In this document: piece by piece, positions 37,567-50,495 of the stretch
Position numbering within the stretch: the first letter of the stretch is position 1
Layout: each line of letters starts with the position of its first letter
Made by a program: the position numbers and the translations under genes
The notes under the pieces: generated by a model
What the model saw: the letters and a program-made list of their open reading frames with translations, nothing else
What the model was told of the DNA's origin: nothing
Database searches by the model: none
From: Dimorphilus gyrociliatus
Lineage: Eukaryota; Annelida; Polychaeta; Dinophilidae
NCBI GenBank assembly: GCA_904063045.1
Contig: CAJFCJ010000027.1
Span: forward strand, 560,501 to 624,500
DNA length: 64,000 nt
Direction of reading: 5' to 3'

Positions 37567-40500
37567 TTCACTCTATCAGAGCGATCTTTTATTATTTTAT
37601 CAAGTACGTAATAATATTAACTTTAATAGAACGTATCTAAAAAGTTCACTTTTAATTGCCTTATTTTAAGCTTCTAATTTGAAAAAGTAACAAATAAAAT
37701 AAAAAAAGAAATCTATTATGCAATAAAAAAAAAAGAAAGCCGTCAAATCTTTTAGTCAAAATTGAGCTATTCTCAAGAAGATATTTTCAATACTTGCAAA
37801 TACGACGGTGTTGAAATGCCATCTATTGATATTGAAGATTTCCGTACTACTGATTTACAGAAATTAGTTAACGATAACAATGGATATTCGGATAATGAAA
37901 AGTTTTTATTGGATAAATTGATAAGAATTAATAAAGATCATCATACAATACTACAGAATTATGAAAAACAAATTGAGGATTTAACTGAACGGATTAATCA
38001 ATTACAAAAAGAATTAGGAATAAATAATGATAATAATAATAATATTGATAATAATGACAATAATAAGACTGCTTCCGAGCAAAAGCCTATTCCCAAAGCA
38101 CCGCCACCTCCTCCTCCCGCCCCACCTCTTATAAAGGAATCGATTAAGCCAACTAAACAACCCGTTAAGCCAAATTTGAAGATGAGATCGCTCTATTGGG
38201 AAAGGATTATCATTGATAGGAGAAACTATTTAAATAGAACATTTTGGCACGAAGCAGTTGAACCTAATTTTCCGATTTCTGATTTTGAACAATTGTTCGG
38301 TTCTAAAAATGAACCAAAAAAATTAATTCAAAAGAAAACAGTAAAGAGTAGACAACCAAGAATTAAGATTTTAAGTAACGATAAATCAAGAGAAATTGCA
38401 ATTAAGATGAAGACTTTGCACGCAAATTCGCAAGATATTCAAGAAGCAATTTATAATATGGATTTTACTAAAATTGATATGGAATGGTAAAATACTAAGA
38501 AAATATTCTAACTATTTCTTCTTTATTTAAATAAATAAATAAATAAACAATAGTGACATTCTATTCCATACACACAGCATAAACGACCTATTTCGTCTTT
38601 ACTTGAAAGCATGCGAAGAAGGTGACCTAGCGAGGATTTCAGAACATCTCGAACAAAATCCAGAAACTCCTTTAGACGAACCTGAAATATTTCTATTAGA
38701 GCTATCCAAGTTAAATGACTGTCCCGATAGGCTTAATTGTATCATGCTTAAGAAGGAGGTTGGTGAGAAAATCTTCGATATTGGTAAGTAACTTTTTTTT
38801 ATTTTTTCACATACGTATTCCTGTCTATTCATTCCTTATAATTAATTGAAAAGATAGGGGATTGAAGAATAGGTTAAAGCCGGCGACCTATTTACGGAAA
38901 ATGACCCTTCAATTCAAAGGATTCTATAATTATATTATGATTTATTTTAGTATAGAACCAAAATTTTAACGTTTATTTTATTAGTATAAAATAACCAATA
39001 CAACCAAAAATCTTCGGAAAGAAAAAGGAAAACAACAACAAAAATATCATCAGAATATTCTTTCCCTAAAATTGACCTTGACTTTTCATAACTCAATTAC
39101 ATTGTAAACTTTTCCCTTAAAATACTCTTCATGTAGGGAATTTACATGATTATTATCGGAAAATTTGTAATAAGAAAACAAAATTTATCAATAAACAGAT
39201 CAACAACTCGACAGCCTGGAAACTGCTATAAATGAATTGAAAAGAAAGTATGCTAAAGATTTTCTTTTTTTAACAAGTTTGCGTGATAAATGGGTTTCTT
39301 TTGTATACCATCCACTATCACGTGACTGATGTTGTTTACCTAAACCATAGCGTGCGGAGGCTTTATAGTAGAATTATTGTTTAAACTTGACGTTTAGAGT
39401 GAGAAACATAACAGCAAGAGTGGGAAAAAATTAGCAATTGTAGTTTTTATTAAGGGAAAAAGTTCAATTATTTGCAAAAAAAAAATAGAAGCAAATTGAC
39501 AGCAATTTTAAAAAAATAGCGGAGAATTTAATAGAGAGAATGAATTTTTGTCAATTCACTATTAGTAATTATTATTGTATTGAACGCGGTTATTTTTTTT
39601 TGTATAGATGTTCTTTTTATATATCAACTAATATAAAAAAAACAGCTATTAAATAACAACCAATTTTTTTCTAGCTTGAATTTGACAAATTCATTCAAAC
39701 AGAAAATATTTTTTAGGACAAAAGATTAGATTACTGTTTATATTTCTCTCTGTCTCTCTGTCTCTCTCTCTCTCTCTCTCATTCACCAACTCTATCTGTC
39801 TATCTGTATATCTCTTTTCTCTTTTATTCCCTATAGATATATGCTATATCTATATAAATTATCACAAATAATTAAATATCTATATTAGTTTCTCTATATA
39901 ATCAGAAAAAGAAAACATATTAAATTCAATGCTATATTTTAACGGTAGATGGAGCCTTTACGCATAAAAAAAATCACATTTATGATCCACGCTAATGGTG
40001 TTTTCCTGGATCGATGATATAATAATGTCTTTGCCTACAGCGATTGTCTTGGCGAAATTCTACAATATACGCTAGCATTAGGAAATTATATGAATGGAAC
40101 TACTCAGAGGGGTCAAGCCGATGGCTTTGATCTTCATATTTTAACCAAATTAACCGATGTGAAATCTTTTGATAAACAAACTAATCTTCTTCAATTCATA
40201 TGCCATTTGATATGTAAAAACGAAGAGGGAACGGGAACCAGCCGGGCCATTTATAGACTACCAAAGCATGAAACAATGCAACAAGCATCAAAGCTTTCTC
40301 CTTCAGCAATAAAAACTGAACTGGATTGTCTTAACTGTAAAATTCGACAAAACATAATAAAAGTAAGGGAAATTGTTGAAAATTCAAATAGAACGGAACC
40401 TTTTCAAACAGTAATGGAAATATTTTTTGATAATGCTCAAAATATGATTGAACACCAAATGGAAAGGGTTGGTCAAGTTTCTGAAGCCTATCAACAATAT

Positions 40501-41385
40501 CTTATCTATCTTGGGGCGGAGAATAGCGAAAGATACAGTACGTTCTAACAATATTTAGAAACAAATAGATATTCTAATGTATACAGTATATTGTATATCT
40601 TGTATATATCTATGTATTAATTTTAATTAAAAACAGCAAATGTATAGTAAATATAACTATTTTTAGAATCCACAGAGTCTTTTTTCAATATATGGGAGAG
40701 ATTTTTTATATCCTTCCATTCTTGTTGGCAAAAAGAGCAAAAACTCGCTGCTAGATTGAAATTTGAGGCAATGGAGGAGAAGAGGAGGCAAAGAGTCAAA
40801 CAACATCGCAGACAATCGATAACTACTGATTCAAATATTGGTTTAAAGAGTCGAATGCAAGAGAGAAGAAGAAATCAAAAGGAAAAACAGTTATCTTATT
40901 TTACGAGGAGTCAATCGGTTTGTAACTTATTGGGGGATGTAGGACCAAACATTTTTCCGAGTTCTTCCACTGAATCTACATATAACGAAGAAGAGAACGA
41001 AGTAAAACTAGAGAATATAACTAGATCTCGTAGAAGATTTTCCGTAGATGTTTCTAATGGAACTGAGATTAGACTAAAGAATTCTGCCATTGATATTCCA
41101 AAAGAAGATGAAACAATTACCGAACAAAGAAAACCTCTTTACAATAATCTTTTGACAAGTCAAAAGTGTTCAGATGATAGTAATAATAATAATCATTGCA
41201 AAAATAATCCCATTAATAGCCATTGTTCTAATAAATCAATGGAAATGAAAGAGGTCAAAATGGAATCTCGATCTAGATTTAGGAGAAGATTTCAAGATGA
41301 TTTCAACAGCTCTGATCATTTTATTCAAAAGAGAAATTTTAGACAGCAATTGTTAGAAAAGAAAAAAGATAAAGAATCATCCTGA
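30924..41385 (+). CDS. Winged-helix/DEP-domain formin (8 exons, 925 aa)
   Basis: Exons: 30924-30945, 35659-35870, 37060-37401, 37756-38486, 38578-38783, 39199-39247, 40041-40537, 40667-41385. They total 2778 nt and stay in frame. Residues about 79-150 form a DEP-like winged helix (VFEGKALVNQLI ... LLKDGHLESV ... LHLYRF). Residues about 246-280 are coiled coil. Residues about 304-316 are a short FH1 (PKAPPPPPPAPP) for profilin. An FH2 domain starts at about 333 (KMRSLYWERI) and includes LALGNYMNGTTQRGQADGF and KLTDVKSFDKQT. The tail is basic (SRMQERRRNQKEKQ) and could be DAD-like. FH2 domains nucleate and elongate actin filaments. Winged-helix plus FH1-FH2 matches the metazoan 'multiple wing' formin subtype lost in vertebrates (established classification, recalled). 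The 22-nt first coding exon and 4.7-kb intron 1 are the weakest part of the model: phases fit, but ATG 35703 is a possible alternative start. AATAAA at 41619. Confidence 0.85.
32149..32188. repeat. (TA)n microsatellite in formin intron 1
   Basis: About 19-20 TA units. It is followed by a TTTC repeat at about 32231-32246. Confidence 0.95.
32923..32938 (+). repeat. Oligo-G tract in formin intron 1
   Basis: A run of nine G, then A, then six G, then AGGCAGG, follows a T8 run. G-runs are extremely rare elsewhere in this AT-rich window. The tract could form a G-quadruplex. Confidence 0.7.
36840..37059 (+). other. GC-richer block in formin intron 2, possible internal promoter
   Basis: The sequence just before the DEP-encoding exon is richer in C+G than most introns here, with segments such as CCCCTAGGGCCAACTTAAG and CGGCCTGTGTAGCGC. 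The exon itself begins with ATG immediately after the acceptor, so a transcript starting here could encode a form lacking the first 78 residues. This is inference from composition only. Confidence 0.25.
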
Positions 41386-42699
41386 AGGCATTCAGAAAAG
41401 ATGGAAACAAGTCAAAAAGCTAGGAGGTAAGATAAACAGGAAGAGAGGAAAATTAGAAAAAAGAAAGAGAGATAGAGATCCCGAGAGAAATATAGAGTGA
41501 ACGAAAGAAATAAGCCTTACAATTTAGTGTAATAGTAATACTTTCATTCCTAAATTATTTATTGTTATTTGAATACAAACTACAATTGTATAAGGACAGC
41601 TAATTTTTCAATTAAAACAATAAACAACACTCTCTCTCTACCTTGAGAAAATACAACAAACAATACTATTAATCATTAATTTTATAAATTAGCTATCATC
41701 AAATGATAAGGATAATGATAATAGCATAATTTATAGACTAAAAATTACTCTTATTAGTTGAGAATATTGGGGTCAATTTATTATTATTCTAATTAGTACA
41801 ATACATAAACATATAATATATACCTATATAAGACAGTATATATTGGTATGTACTAGAAGTTTCTTTCCGTCCTGCTCTTCCTAATCTACTTAAGGCTTAT
41901 AAACCCCTTAAGAAATAAGATACTTGAAAAATTATAGATATTTATCTTCCCTCTAACCATATTTCTTGTGTTTTAGCATGTAAAAGCTAAAGGGGCATAG
42001 TTTTTTTTATTCTAGATTACAGATTATTTATTCGTTATTGTAGGTTGTCCCTGTTTCGATATTAAATAAAAAAGAATATATAGCATTAGTGTATAAATGA
42101 AAAAACAAATGATAATAAGCGAAATAGTATATATAAACAAATTATTAGGAATATATACAATATATATTAGTATATATATATATATATATATATAAATTGT
42201 TAATCTATAGGTAATCGATAAAAATAAATTATATGCTTGTTTTTAACTGTCTCATAATTCAGCACGAATAATGTTCAGATAATTATGCCAACTACGAAAA
42301 TTACTATCATTATGAAGATACGCGTACGTGCGAACTCATATTTTTGCTTATTTGTTATCATTTGAATATAAGATTTTCTTTATTCGTATAAACATACATA
42401 CTAATACACTTTATATAGATATTCATATATATATATATATATATTTTTTGTATCTATATAGACTTTTCATAAAAGTGTATAAATTATATAGTTATACAAT
42501 GATGTGGGTTGGAAGGAAAAGGAAACATATACGACGGAGATAAGAGAAAAAGGAAAAAGGTATAGAGATGATGAGAAGAGAAAGTTATCTTCCAAGAAAT
42601 CTAATATTATCAAAAAAGAATGATGTAAAAGTATTCTTTTAGCATTTTATTAATTAATTCATTTATCTAATTTATGCTAAAAGGATATTTCGTATGCCA
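41386..42699. other. Intergenic between formin and B55 genes
   Basis: Formin 3' UTR with AATAAA at 41619, then AT-rich DNA with (TA)n at about 42171-42194 and 42427-42444. No gene seen. Confidence 0.5.
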
Positions 42700-42751
42700 A
42701 ATAACGCCTTTGAATTAAGCGTATATTGTAATTTTCTAATTACATCGAAAG

Positions 42752-42937
42752 ATGGCGCCGTCGAGTTTAAGATATATTTCAATCCAACTTCAATCGTCTG
42801 GAAAAAAACTGGCCTACACAGTAATACTGTTGGCCGTGTATCGGCCATTTTTAAATCGTTTTTATCTCACGACACCATATCGACTGATAGCAAGATGCGA
42901 TAAGGAAAGAAGCCAGAAAAAAAGGAGTATAATTTAG
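42752..42937 (+). CDS. 61-codon upstream ORF in the B55 5' leader exon
   Basis: A frame of 61 codons opens at ATG 42752 in the context GAAAGATGGCGCC. This is close to the TISU element (SAASATGGCGGC), known to direct initiation on very short leaders and to bind YY1. The frame ends at TAG 42937. 19 bp later a strong donor (ACTG|GTAAGT, exon end 42956) can join the acceptor at 43883, 12 bp before the B55 ATG. The ORF is therefore probably in the 5' leader of the B55 transcript. The peptide has one hydrophobic stretch (LAYTVILLAVY) and a basic end, and is not recognised. It may be a regulatory upstream ORF or an independent small protein. Confidence 0.4.
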   Translation: MAPSSLRYISIQLQSSGKKLAYTVILLAVYRPFLNRFYLTTPYRLIARCDKERSQKKRSII

Positions 42938-43895
42938 TAAACAGAGAGGAATACTGGTAAGTAGATCGATTATTGTTCTTTTGCTTTTTCCTACGGAAAC
43001 AAAATATATTGAAAACCTTCTTTTATGATAAATTTTTCTCTCTGTATTTTTTGTTCTTTCCTTTTTTTCTTTCCTGTAAAAGAAAGAAACAATAGGGACG
43101 TCATTTATTGAAAAAAAATAATGAAATTTCTAAGTAATTTATTATGTCCTTATGAAATATTTTAGATATTCAATGTTTACTTAAAATTCGTATTCCTATT
43201 TTAAAGTATGTTATATACGAGATATATAATATATCAGCTATATATTCAAATATGTACTTCTAAGTGTAGCTTGTACAATAGAATTTCTTATACAGAATAT
43301 ACTGTATGCTTATGATTTGTTTGTTTATTTAAATAAATACAAACAATAGTTGTCAACAAATAACTGCCGTTATTTGGTACATTAGGGTTAACTTTTTATG
43401 TACGATTTTTACGCTTTTGATTATGGTATACTGTATATATATAGTTTATATATGAGTTCTATACTTATATCTATACAGTATATACTAATATATATTACAT
43501 TTTATCACATATCATTTCATATTTATGTTATGTCATATTGTATTTAAATAAATATGCTTACTATTCTATAAACCCATTATACAAGAATCTACGAGAGATT
43601 TATGAAGCGTTTCTAGTCATAAGGAATGTCTTAGATAATGATAAAAGTGTAAAATATGGAAAAGTAGATCACTTTTAATCATTTTCTACACCTTTTTCAT
43701 ATGTAACGTCATATATAGTTTAGAGATTTCACAGTTGCCTAATCTAGATCATATTTAGTAGGATACTGTCTACAAATGGGTACTGCTAAAATTTATTATT
43801 ACAATCATGCATGCATAACAACTATGGAGCATAGTATAAAAAAGATTATAAATGAAAACCAGGTGTTCACACTTCCGACTTAGAGAGCACCAAAA

Positions 43896-46800
43896 ATGAC
43901 ATCCTGCATTAAACCGTCCGGATTTTCCAAGCTTGGAAATATGATAAATCAGGCAGTACGTTCACCAAAATTTCGAAGGAGAACAAATAGTGAGAAGGAC
44001 GACCATCAGGAAAGCGGTGAGCAAGACTCGATTCAATGGCATTTCTCGCAGGTGAAAGGAAGCGGAGACGTTGACGTTACTGAAGGTAAAATAACAAATT
44101 ATTATACTTATTACTTTCTCTAGTTAAGTAAGCTTTACGATACGTATATAAATAATTTAAAATAAGAGCAATTACTATAAAGTACCAGCGCAAACTTTTA
44201 CTATGAATCTCTTTCAGCTGTATGTTTTTTATTTTTATGTTAAAAACGGTCTTTCATTGAATTATTATTCACAAAGTCTTTCAATTTAATATTGGATAGT
44301 AAAGATGAGAAGATCAGATAGACTCTATAAATATATGCGCTGTTAGCTGTCAAAAGAGAGGAGTCAAGCTTTTCTTTCTACATAGTGCTATCTGTCTCGT
44401 CTCTCTGTTTTTTTCCCTCTTTTTCTGTCTCTCACTTACAAAATCTCTCTGTCATTCTCACCGTGTCTCTCTCTCTCTCTCTCTTAGTCTATCTTCTCGT
44501 TTTTTTTTATTCTCTCTCAATAATTTTAATATTTCTTATTATTTAAAATATAAATCAGTCAATCAGAAATAAATTACAAGTTAAACAGTGTTGTTTCTTA
44601 TCAGAGATCTAAGATACCACAAAGGTAGATAGTAAAAATTAAAAATAAACTATCTTATGATTTGCTCTAGATATATTCCTAATAATCACTTACAAATGGT
44701 CAATAATAAACGTTTATATTAAACCTACAAGTAGAATGTCAAGAGGCGCAATGTACGCCCTACTTAAGCGTAGACATACATAAAAATAGCTAATATTTAC
44801 AGTATTGCGTCATCGTACGATTTTTAGATTATTAAATTTGTACTTATTATTCTCTTTTCTATTTTTCATACATTAAACAGCCTTTTTTCAATCAAATATT
44901 AATTTAAACAACTATATAGTAGATAAACTAATATATATTTATAGATATTTATATATACATTCAATAATCAATTATCAATTATTAGTATCTGCTATTAAAA
45001 ATTCTAAAGGCTTGATTTTTATTTCTTAGAGGATATTATATCTTCTGTACGCTTCGACAAGACTGGCGAATTTCTCGCTACTGGTGATAAAGGAGGCCGT
45101 GTTGTTGTATTTAAAAGAATACCGAACGCTCAGAATCCCTGCTACGATCTCTACTCAACCTTTCTTAGTCATGAAAGGGAATTCGATTATTTAAAAAGCG
45201 TTGAAATTGACGAGAAAATCAACTGTATTAAGTGGTTACCCCATGTTAACAGCAGTAGATTTTTACTCTCTGCAAATGATAAAACAATAAAATTATGGAA
45301 ATTATCTGAAAAAGATAAAAAATATTGCGAAAGCGACAAGAAGATATCTACAGATTTAAAGTTGCCTAAATCGTCTAAGGTGCCACGTTACGTTGAGGCG
45401 TCATCAAAAAGATTATACGAAAATGGACATTCTTTCAACATTAATTCCATGGCAGTTAATAACGATCAGCAAACATTCTTATCGTCCGATGATTTGAGGA
45501 TAAATTTATGGAATTTAGAGGTGACATGCGAGACGTTTAGTATCCTTTTTTCTTGTATAAAAAACAGAAAAATTCCAACTCATCAAACCATTTCTCATCT
45601 TTTTTATAACTCTTTTCTTTTTCTCTTCCTACCTCTCTTTTTCTCTTTGTGCTCTCTTTTATTTTTAATCCCCCCTTTCAGCCTATTAGAACAAATTGAA
45701 ATCGTGAAAAAAACCATTGAGTGTACGAAACGTCGATTAGAGAGAAAAAAGGAAAACTAAGTGGGGAAAGAAAGAAAGAGGGAGGGAGTTGAGAGTGAGA
45801 ATAGAGGGAAAACAAAGAGGAAGAGAAAGAGATTATCATTATAAATCATATCCGTGATTATATGGTACACGTGCTAGTTCATGCCTAAAAAAACATGGTC
45901 GTACGATTCGGTCATAATAGCAAAACTTTGTCATTGTCATCGTTGTAACAGCACGTAATAGTTATACTTTTTTATTACTAAACATGCTATCTAAGAATAT
46001 TCACAAAGGTTTAGTTAAAAGGCCTATCTTGAAATATTAAACAACAGAGAGAATAATCTAAAAACCATTTAACAATCCACTCATCTGAGATCGGAAAACT
46101 TGATAATAGGAATCTAATAAGACCGTAAACAAATTGGTTGTCCACCAATTGATGGTGAAAGAAACTGGGACTTATCTGTTAAGAGAATAGGACAAAAAAA
46201 GGCGTCCATTATTAATAAAGCTATTCAGAAACAATTTTCATCTTTTTTTTCAGGTTTTTATCATTTTATTCATCTTTTATTTATTTGCATGTAAAAATTT
46301 AAGAGAACCAAAAAGCAAAAACTCTAATAATTTTTCTCATATTAAGATTTAATTATAAATAAGGAAAATTTCGTTGTATTCTATTTTTAGACTTTTAACA
46401 TACTTCTTTTAGATTATAAGAAGAAACGTAATAGTTAAACAATTATAAGTAAACAATATATATAAAATTTATATTTATTATATTAAAAAATATGAATAAT
46501 TGATAATTTTTCCTTCCTAACGCCATCTATTGATTGTGTGTGAAGGATGAGAGCCTAAGAACCTTCAAAGACAACATGATTCTTATTATTTTCCAACGTA
46601 TCAATAGTTTTTAAGTTACAAAAAAACAATGTAAAAAAATCTATAATTTCAACTTAATTTTGTCCAGGGTCTCACTAGACGTCAATAAATAGGCCAAAAA
46701 CAAATTTGTCCATTGTTTGCTTATATATATATACTGTATATTATAAAGGAAAGAGAGAAGGGCAAATGGGTTATATATAGTATTTTATATATAAATATTT

Positions 46801-49348
46801 TATATGCAACAAACTTAATGTACAATTGTAATATTTCACTTAGCCTCATACATTGTTTATTTTTACTATTTACTTTTTTATTTTAGTTACGTTTGATACA
46901 AAATATGATAAAAACTAGGCTTAAGGATAACAAAGGCATCCTATGCATCTGTTTTTCTTTTAGAAAATAATAGATCATAAAGAGATAAGGATAAAATATT
47001 TCAACTATTACTGCTTCTATAGTTTTCGCCTTGTTTTTTTTATGCTTCTAAAAGTGTGAAGAGATTTTCACCTTTTCCTCTTTTGCCCTTAGTTTTTCTT
47101 CCAAGTTGAAAGTTTTGGAAGTAATAGAATAAGATTTCAATTTTTTTTCTTCTTTTCTTAAGGGTTACACGTCAGAGTAATAGAAACTTAAATAGCTATT
47201 AATGTTTATTTTCTTTATCTGGATTGACATTCAACACTGGTATACGTAAAAGTATTTTAACGTGCATATTATTGGCATTTAGGTCAATGTTTTAGATCTT
47301 ACAGGAACAATGTCTCTATAAAAAACCAAGTTGTAAATAGATCCTGTTTATACATAGATTTGTATAGGCAATAATGTACATATATATACATTTGTCTTTT
47401 GTTTCACATTTTTTTTCCTCTTTTATTATATACACAATAACATAGTTAGACATCTAATAAGATAGAATAAAGCCAAAAAGAAGGAGAGGGACAAAAACAG
47501 AGAGAACTTTAACAAAGCTAGAATAAATAAACACGGGTGATTTAAGAATATCTCTTGTTTTTCTTCTTTGACAATATACAGATTAAACTAGAGATTACAC
47601 CATAAAATTTTATGTTCATACGTTGAGAACTATGTTATTCGTTATATATTTTATATAATAGATGAAAAGGGATGTTAAAAAGTAGCTAGACAAGGAGATG
47701 AGAATAATTATAATAACAAAAGAAAAAGGGAATATAAATTTTTTTTCTCTCTCGACATTTGACGATATCTAATTAATTTATTGATAGAAAAACACGGAAT
47801 ATTGTCAATGGTAATTTTCGAGAGCTTATTAAATAGTATTATAAACTAAGATAAATAATCTACTCCTTATTTTTACATTATTTCTCTTTGAAGAGAACAA
47901 GATGATTATAGGAAAATAACAGTTACAAAGTATAACAAAAATAGACAAGAAAATAATATTCGTTCTCCATCAAATAGACAAGATTTTTTTAGGTAAAATT
48001 TGCTTCATAATCTCTTTTAAATGTGTCACTAAAAAAGAAGAAGATAGAAAGAAATTGTACATACTTTCCTCCTTCCTCCCACTCTCGCCCCCTAATCTAA
48101 AAGTTACCTAAATATAAGAGTAATATTTCTTATATCTTCCTCTTTGTACAACTACTAAGAAAATTATTATTTTTTATAGTATTGTAGATGGCGCAAACAA
48201 TCAAATCGTAATATTTTTATATTATTTCATTTATTGTATATTATGTTTCTTTCCTCTTTTATCTAATTATTAAGTTTCTTCTTTAGCAATTACTGAAAGA
48301 AAACAAAAAAAAATTGTATAAAGAATGATGTGAATAAATATTTCGTATATGAATCATCTTTGATAGATTACATGTTTAATTTAAATTAGTAATAATTGAT
48401 AAAGAAAGAGAGAGAGAGAGAGAGACAGAGAAAGAGAAAATGAAGGAATGAATGAGAGAGTGAAGATATATTTATAAAGAAATTATAATTCAAGAAGAAA
48501 TTATTAAGCAAAGATATATTTTCATTATTCTTCTTTCCTTAACTCGTCATCTTTCTAGATTTAATTGACTTGAAGCCAGACAATATTGAAGACTTGACGG
48601 AAGTCATAACAAGTTTAGATTTCCACCCGAAAAATTCTTATTCATTCCTTTATGCTACTAGTCGCGGAGCTATTAGACTTTGCGATCTAAGGCAAAATTC
48701 CGTGTGCGACAACGTGGTTAAAGGTATTTTACATATTAAATATATCTAATTTATTAATTAATTAGTTAATTAATTGGTTTAATTAAATATATAACAAAAA
48801 AAAGTAAATTATTTAATTTTGTAGCTTTCGAAGAGGATAAAACTGGAAAAGAGAGTTTTTTTAATGAGATAACATCTTCAATATCGGATGTAAAATTCTT
48901 ACCAAATGGCGACTTGTTTATGACTCGTGATTATCTATATTTAAAAGTCTGGGATACTAGAAAAGAAGATAAGCCTATTCAAATCTTCAACGTTCATGAT
49001 CCCATCAGAACAAAATTATGTGTACTATACGAGAATGAATGCATTTTTGATAAATTTACTTGTACTTCGGATTCAACAGGACAATATTTATTAAGTGGAT
49101 CGTATAATAATCTATTTAAAGTATTCGATCGGTACAATAAAACGGATGTCATGTTTGAAGCGACTAATGCTCATCAACAATTGAGGCCTAAGAAGCTTAT
49201 TAGCTCACAAAAAGTTAAAAAGAATGAAATGAATGTTGAGAATTTAAATTTTAAAAAGAAAATATTACAAGCAGATTGGAATATGACTGAAAATGTGGTT
49301 GCTATTGCTGCAGTTAATAACTTGTTCTTTTTTCGAAGCAAAAGCTAG
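43896..49348 (+). CDS. PPP2R2: PP2A regulatory subunit B, B55/PR55 family (4 coding exons, 462 aa)
   Basis: Exons 43896-44085, 45030-45539, 48559-48723 and 48825-49348 sum to 1389 nt in frame. The encoded protein is a seven-bladed WD40 propeller that targets protein phosphatase 2A to substrates. Family hallmarks are present: HFSQVKGSGDVDVTE, LATGDKGGRVVVF, FLSSDDLRINLWNLE, KPDNIEDLTEVITSLDFHP, LYATSRGAIRLCDLR, FFNEITSSISDVKF, LYENECIFDKF, and GSYNNLFKVFDR near the end. Length is normal (vertebrate forms are about 447 aa), with a longer N-terminus. Many positions differ from the usual near-invariant B55 sequence, so this is a fast-evolving orthologue or a divergent paralogue. Exon 2 must end at 45539 (TTTA|GTATCC) to restore the conserved FN-[LI]-[IV]-D-[LI]-KP run; the more tempting GAG|GTGACA at 45520 would delete it. 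Intron 2 is 3.0 kb. AATAAA at 49409. Confidence 0.92.
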
Positions 49349-50069
49349 TCGTTCAATATATATATATATTCAATTGTTATCATTTACATTGTTCAAAAAT
49401 CTTCTCTAAATAAATACACTGACATAATTGAATAAACTCTTGTTAATCCTTCCTTTATTTTCCTTCTTTTCCTGTTATTTTTTACTATTTATTTTTCATA
49501 CCATTCCCCTTTCAGTTAATACAACTAGATCAGCGTAGACTATCTGTCTCCATTTTAACGAAAGCGTTTATACGTTTATTTATATTCAATTAATTCTCTT
49601 TTTATTACAATTTGCTAGGAATTACTATTCTTAACATTAGAAATAACCGGAAAGGAATTACCAGATTAAGAAATAAATATATTACTATTAATAAGAACTG
49701 TTAAACTAGCAATAAATTATGGGAATTTTTTTTCAGATCATACCATTTATGACGAAAAATTAATTATTAGTCATAAATTAAAGAAATTCAAATTCTTTAT
49801 TTATACAATTAATTAAGCAATCAATTACTCGTTTCTCCCTCTTTTTCTCTCTCGCTCGCTCGCTAGCTGTATCTTTCCACGTCTCATTCACTCACTCTCC
49901 TCTTATTTTCCTGTGTCATAACCGAATTTTTCAATAAAAAAGGCAGGTGTAAAAAAAAATATAAACAATCTTTTTCAGGATAATAAAGTTTTGAATCATT
50001 GAAAAACAAAACAAAATAATAATTTTCTAATTATAAGATTTAAATAGAAAATTAAATAACAAAGTTTTT
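49349..50069. other. Intergenic, tail-to-tail gap
   Basis: B55 3' UTR with AATAAA at 49409, then AT-rich DNA with a pyrimidine tract (CTCTCTCGCTCGCTCGCTAG) near 49848-49867. No gene seen. Confidence 0.5.
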
Positions 50070-50495
50070 CTATACTAGATGAAGCTTCCTGTAATCTGAA
50101 TATTCAAGTTGAGCGTTCGTTGATTTCTCACTTTCGTTCTTCGTTAACCACCATATAACAAGGTCCTTAGACGTTAATTGCTGATCTTTTAATGATCTTA
50201 ATACTTCTAAAACTGATTTTTCATTACCATCTAATTTATAGATTTGGTGAGGAGTGTCGACATCCGTTTCGTCTTTCTTCTTTACGGTAGTAAATATTTT
50301 AACAGTAATATTACCAGATAAGAATTGATTAGAATTTTTTATTGGAATTTCATCTTGAAAACCCTTCAATTTTCGCTCATTTCTATAAAGTTTAAACTTA
50401 TTATTGTTCTTTGGCAGTAGACCTTTAGTTAATGTTTCTCTGGCTGTTAAAATCCTTTTAGTTCGATAATCCGAGAATACTTCTCTCCTCTTCAT
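50070..50495 (-). CDS. Orphan 141-residue basic protein
   Basis: I do not recognise a family. The frame from ATG 50495 to a stop at 50070 encodes 141 residues and extends 16 further codons upstream without a stop. An acceptor-like TTTTTTATGTAG just before that point suggests either a 5'-UTR intron or an additional upstream coding exon. The N-terminal half is very rich in Lys and Arg (MKRREVFSDYRTKRIL, NERKLKGFQDEIP). The C-terminal half alternates strand-like and helix-like segments: ITVKIFTTVKK, HQIYKLDGNEKSVLEVLRSL, SKDLVIWWL. This could be a small beta-grasp-like fold, which is speculation. No signal peptide or membrane helix. It lies tail-to-tail with B55 (about 720 bp between stops). Confidence 0.55.
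   Translation of the reverse strand: MKRREVFSDYRTKRILTARETLTKGLLPKNNNKFKLYRNERKLKGFQDEIPIKNSNQFLSGNITVKIFTTVKKKDETDVDTPHQIYKLDGNEKSVLEVLRSLKDQQLTSKDLVIWWLTKNESEKSTNAQLEYSDYRKLHLV

Noticed and set aside
45521-45760. Continuation of the B55 exon 2 frame into a low-complexity tail
   Set aside because: The frame past 45539 is intronic, and splicing at TTTA|GTATCC restores the conserved family sequence across to 48559.
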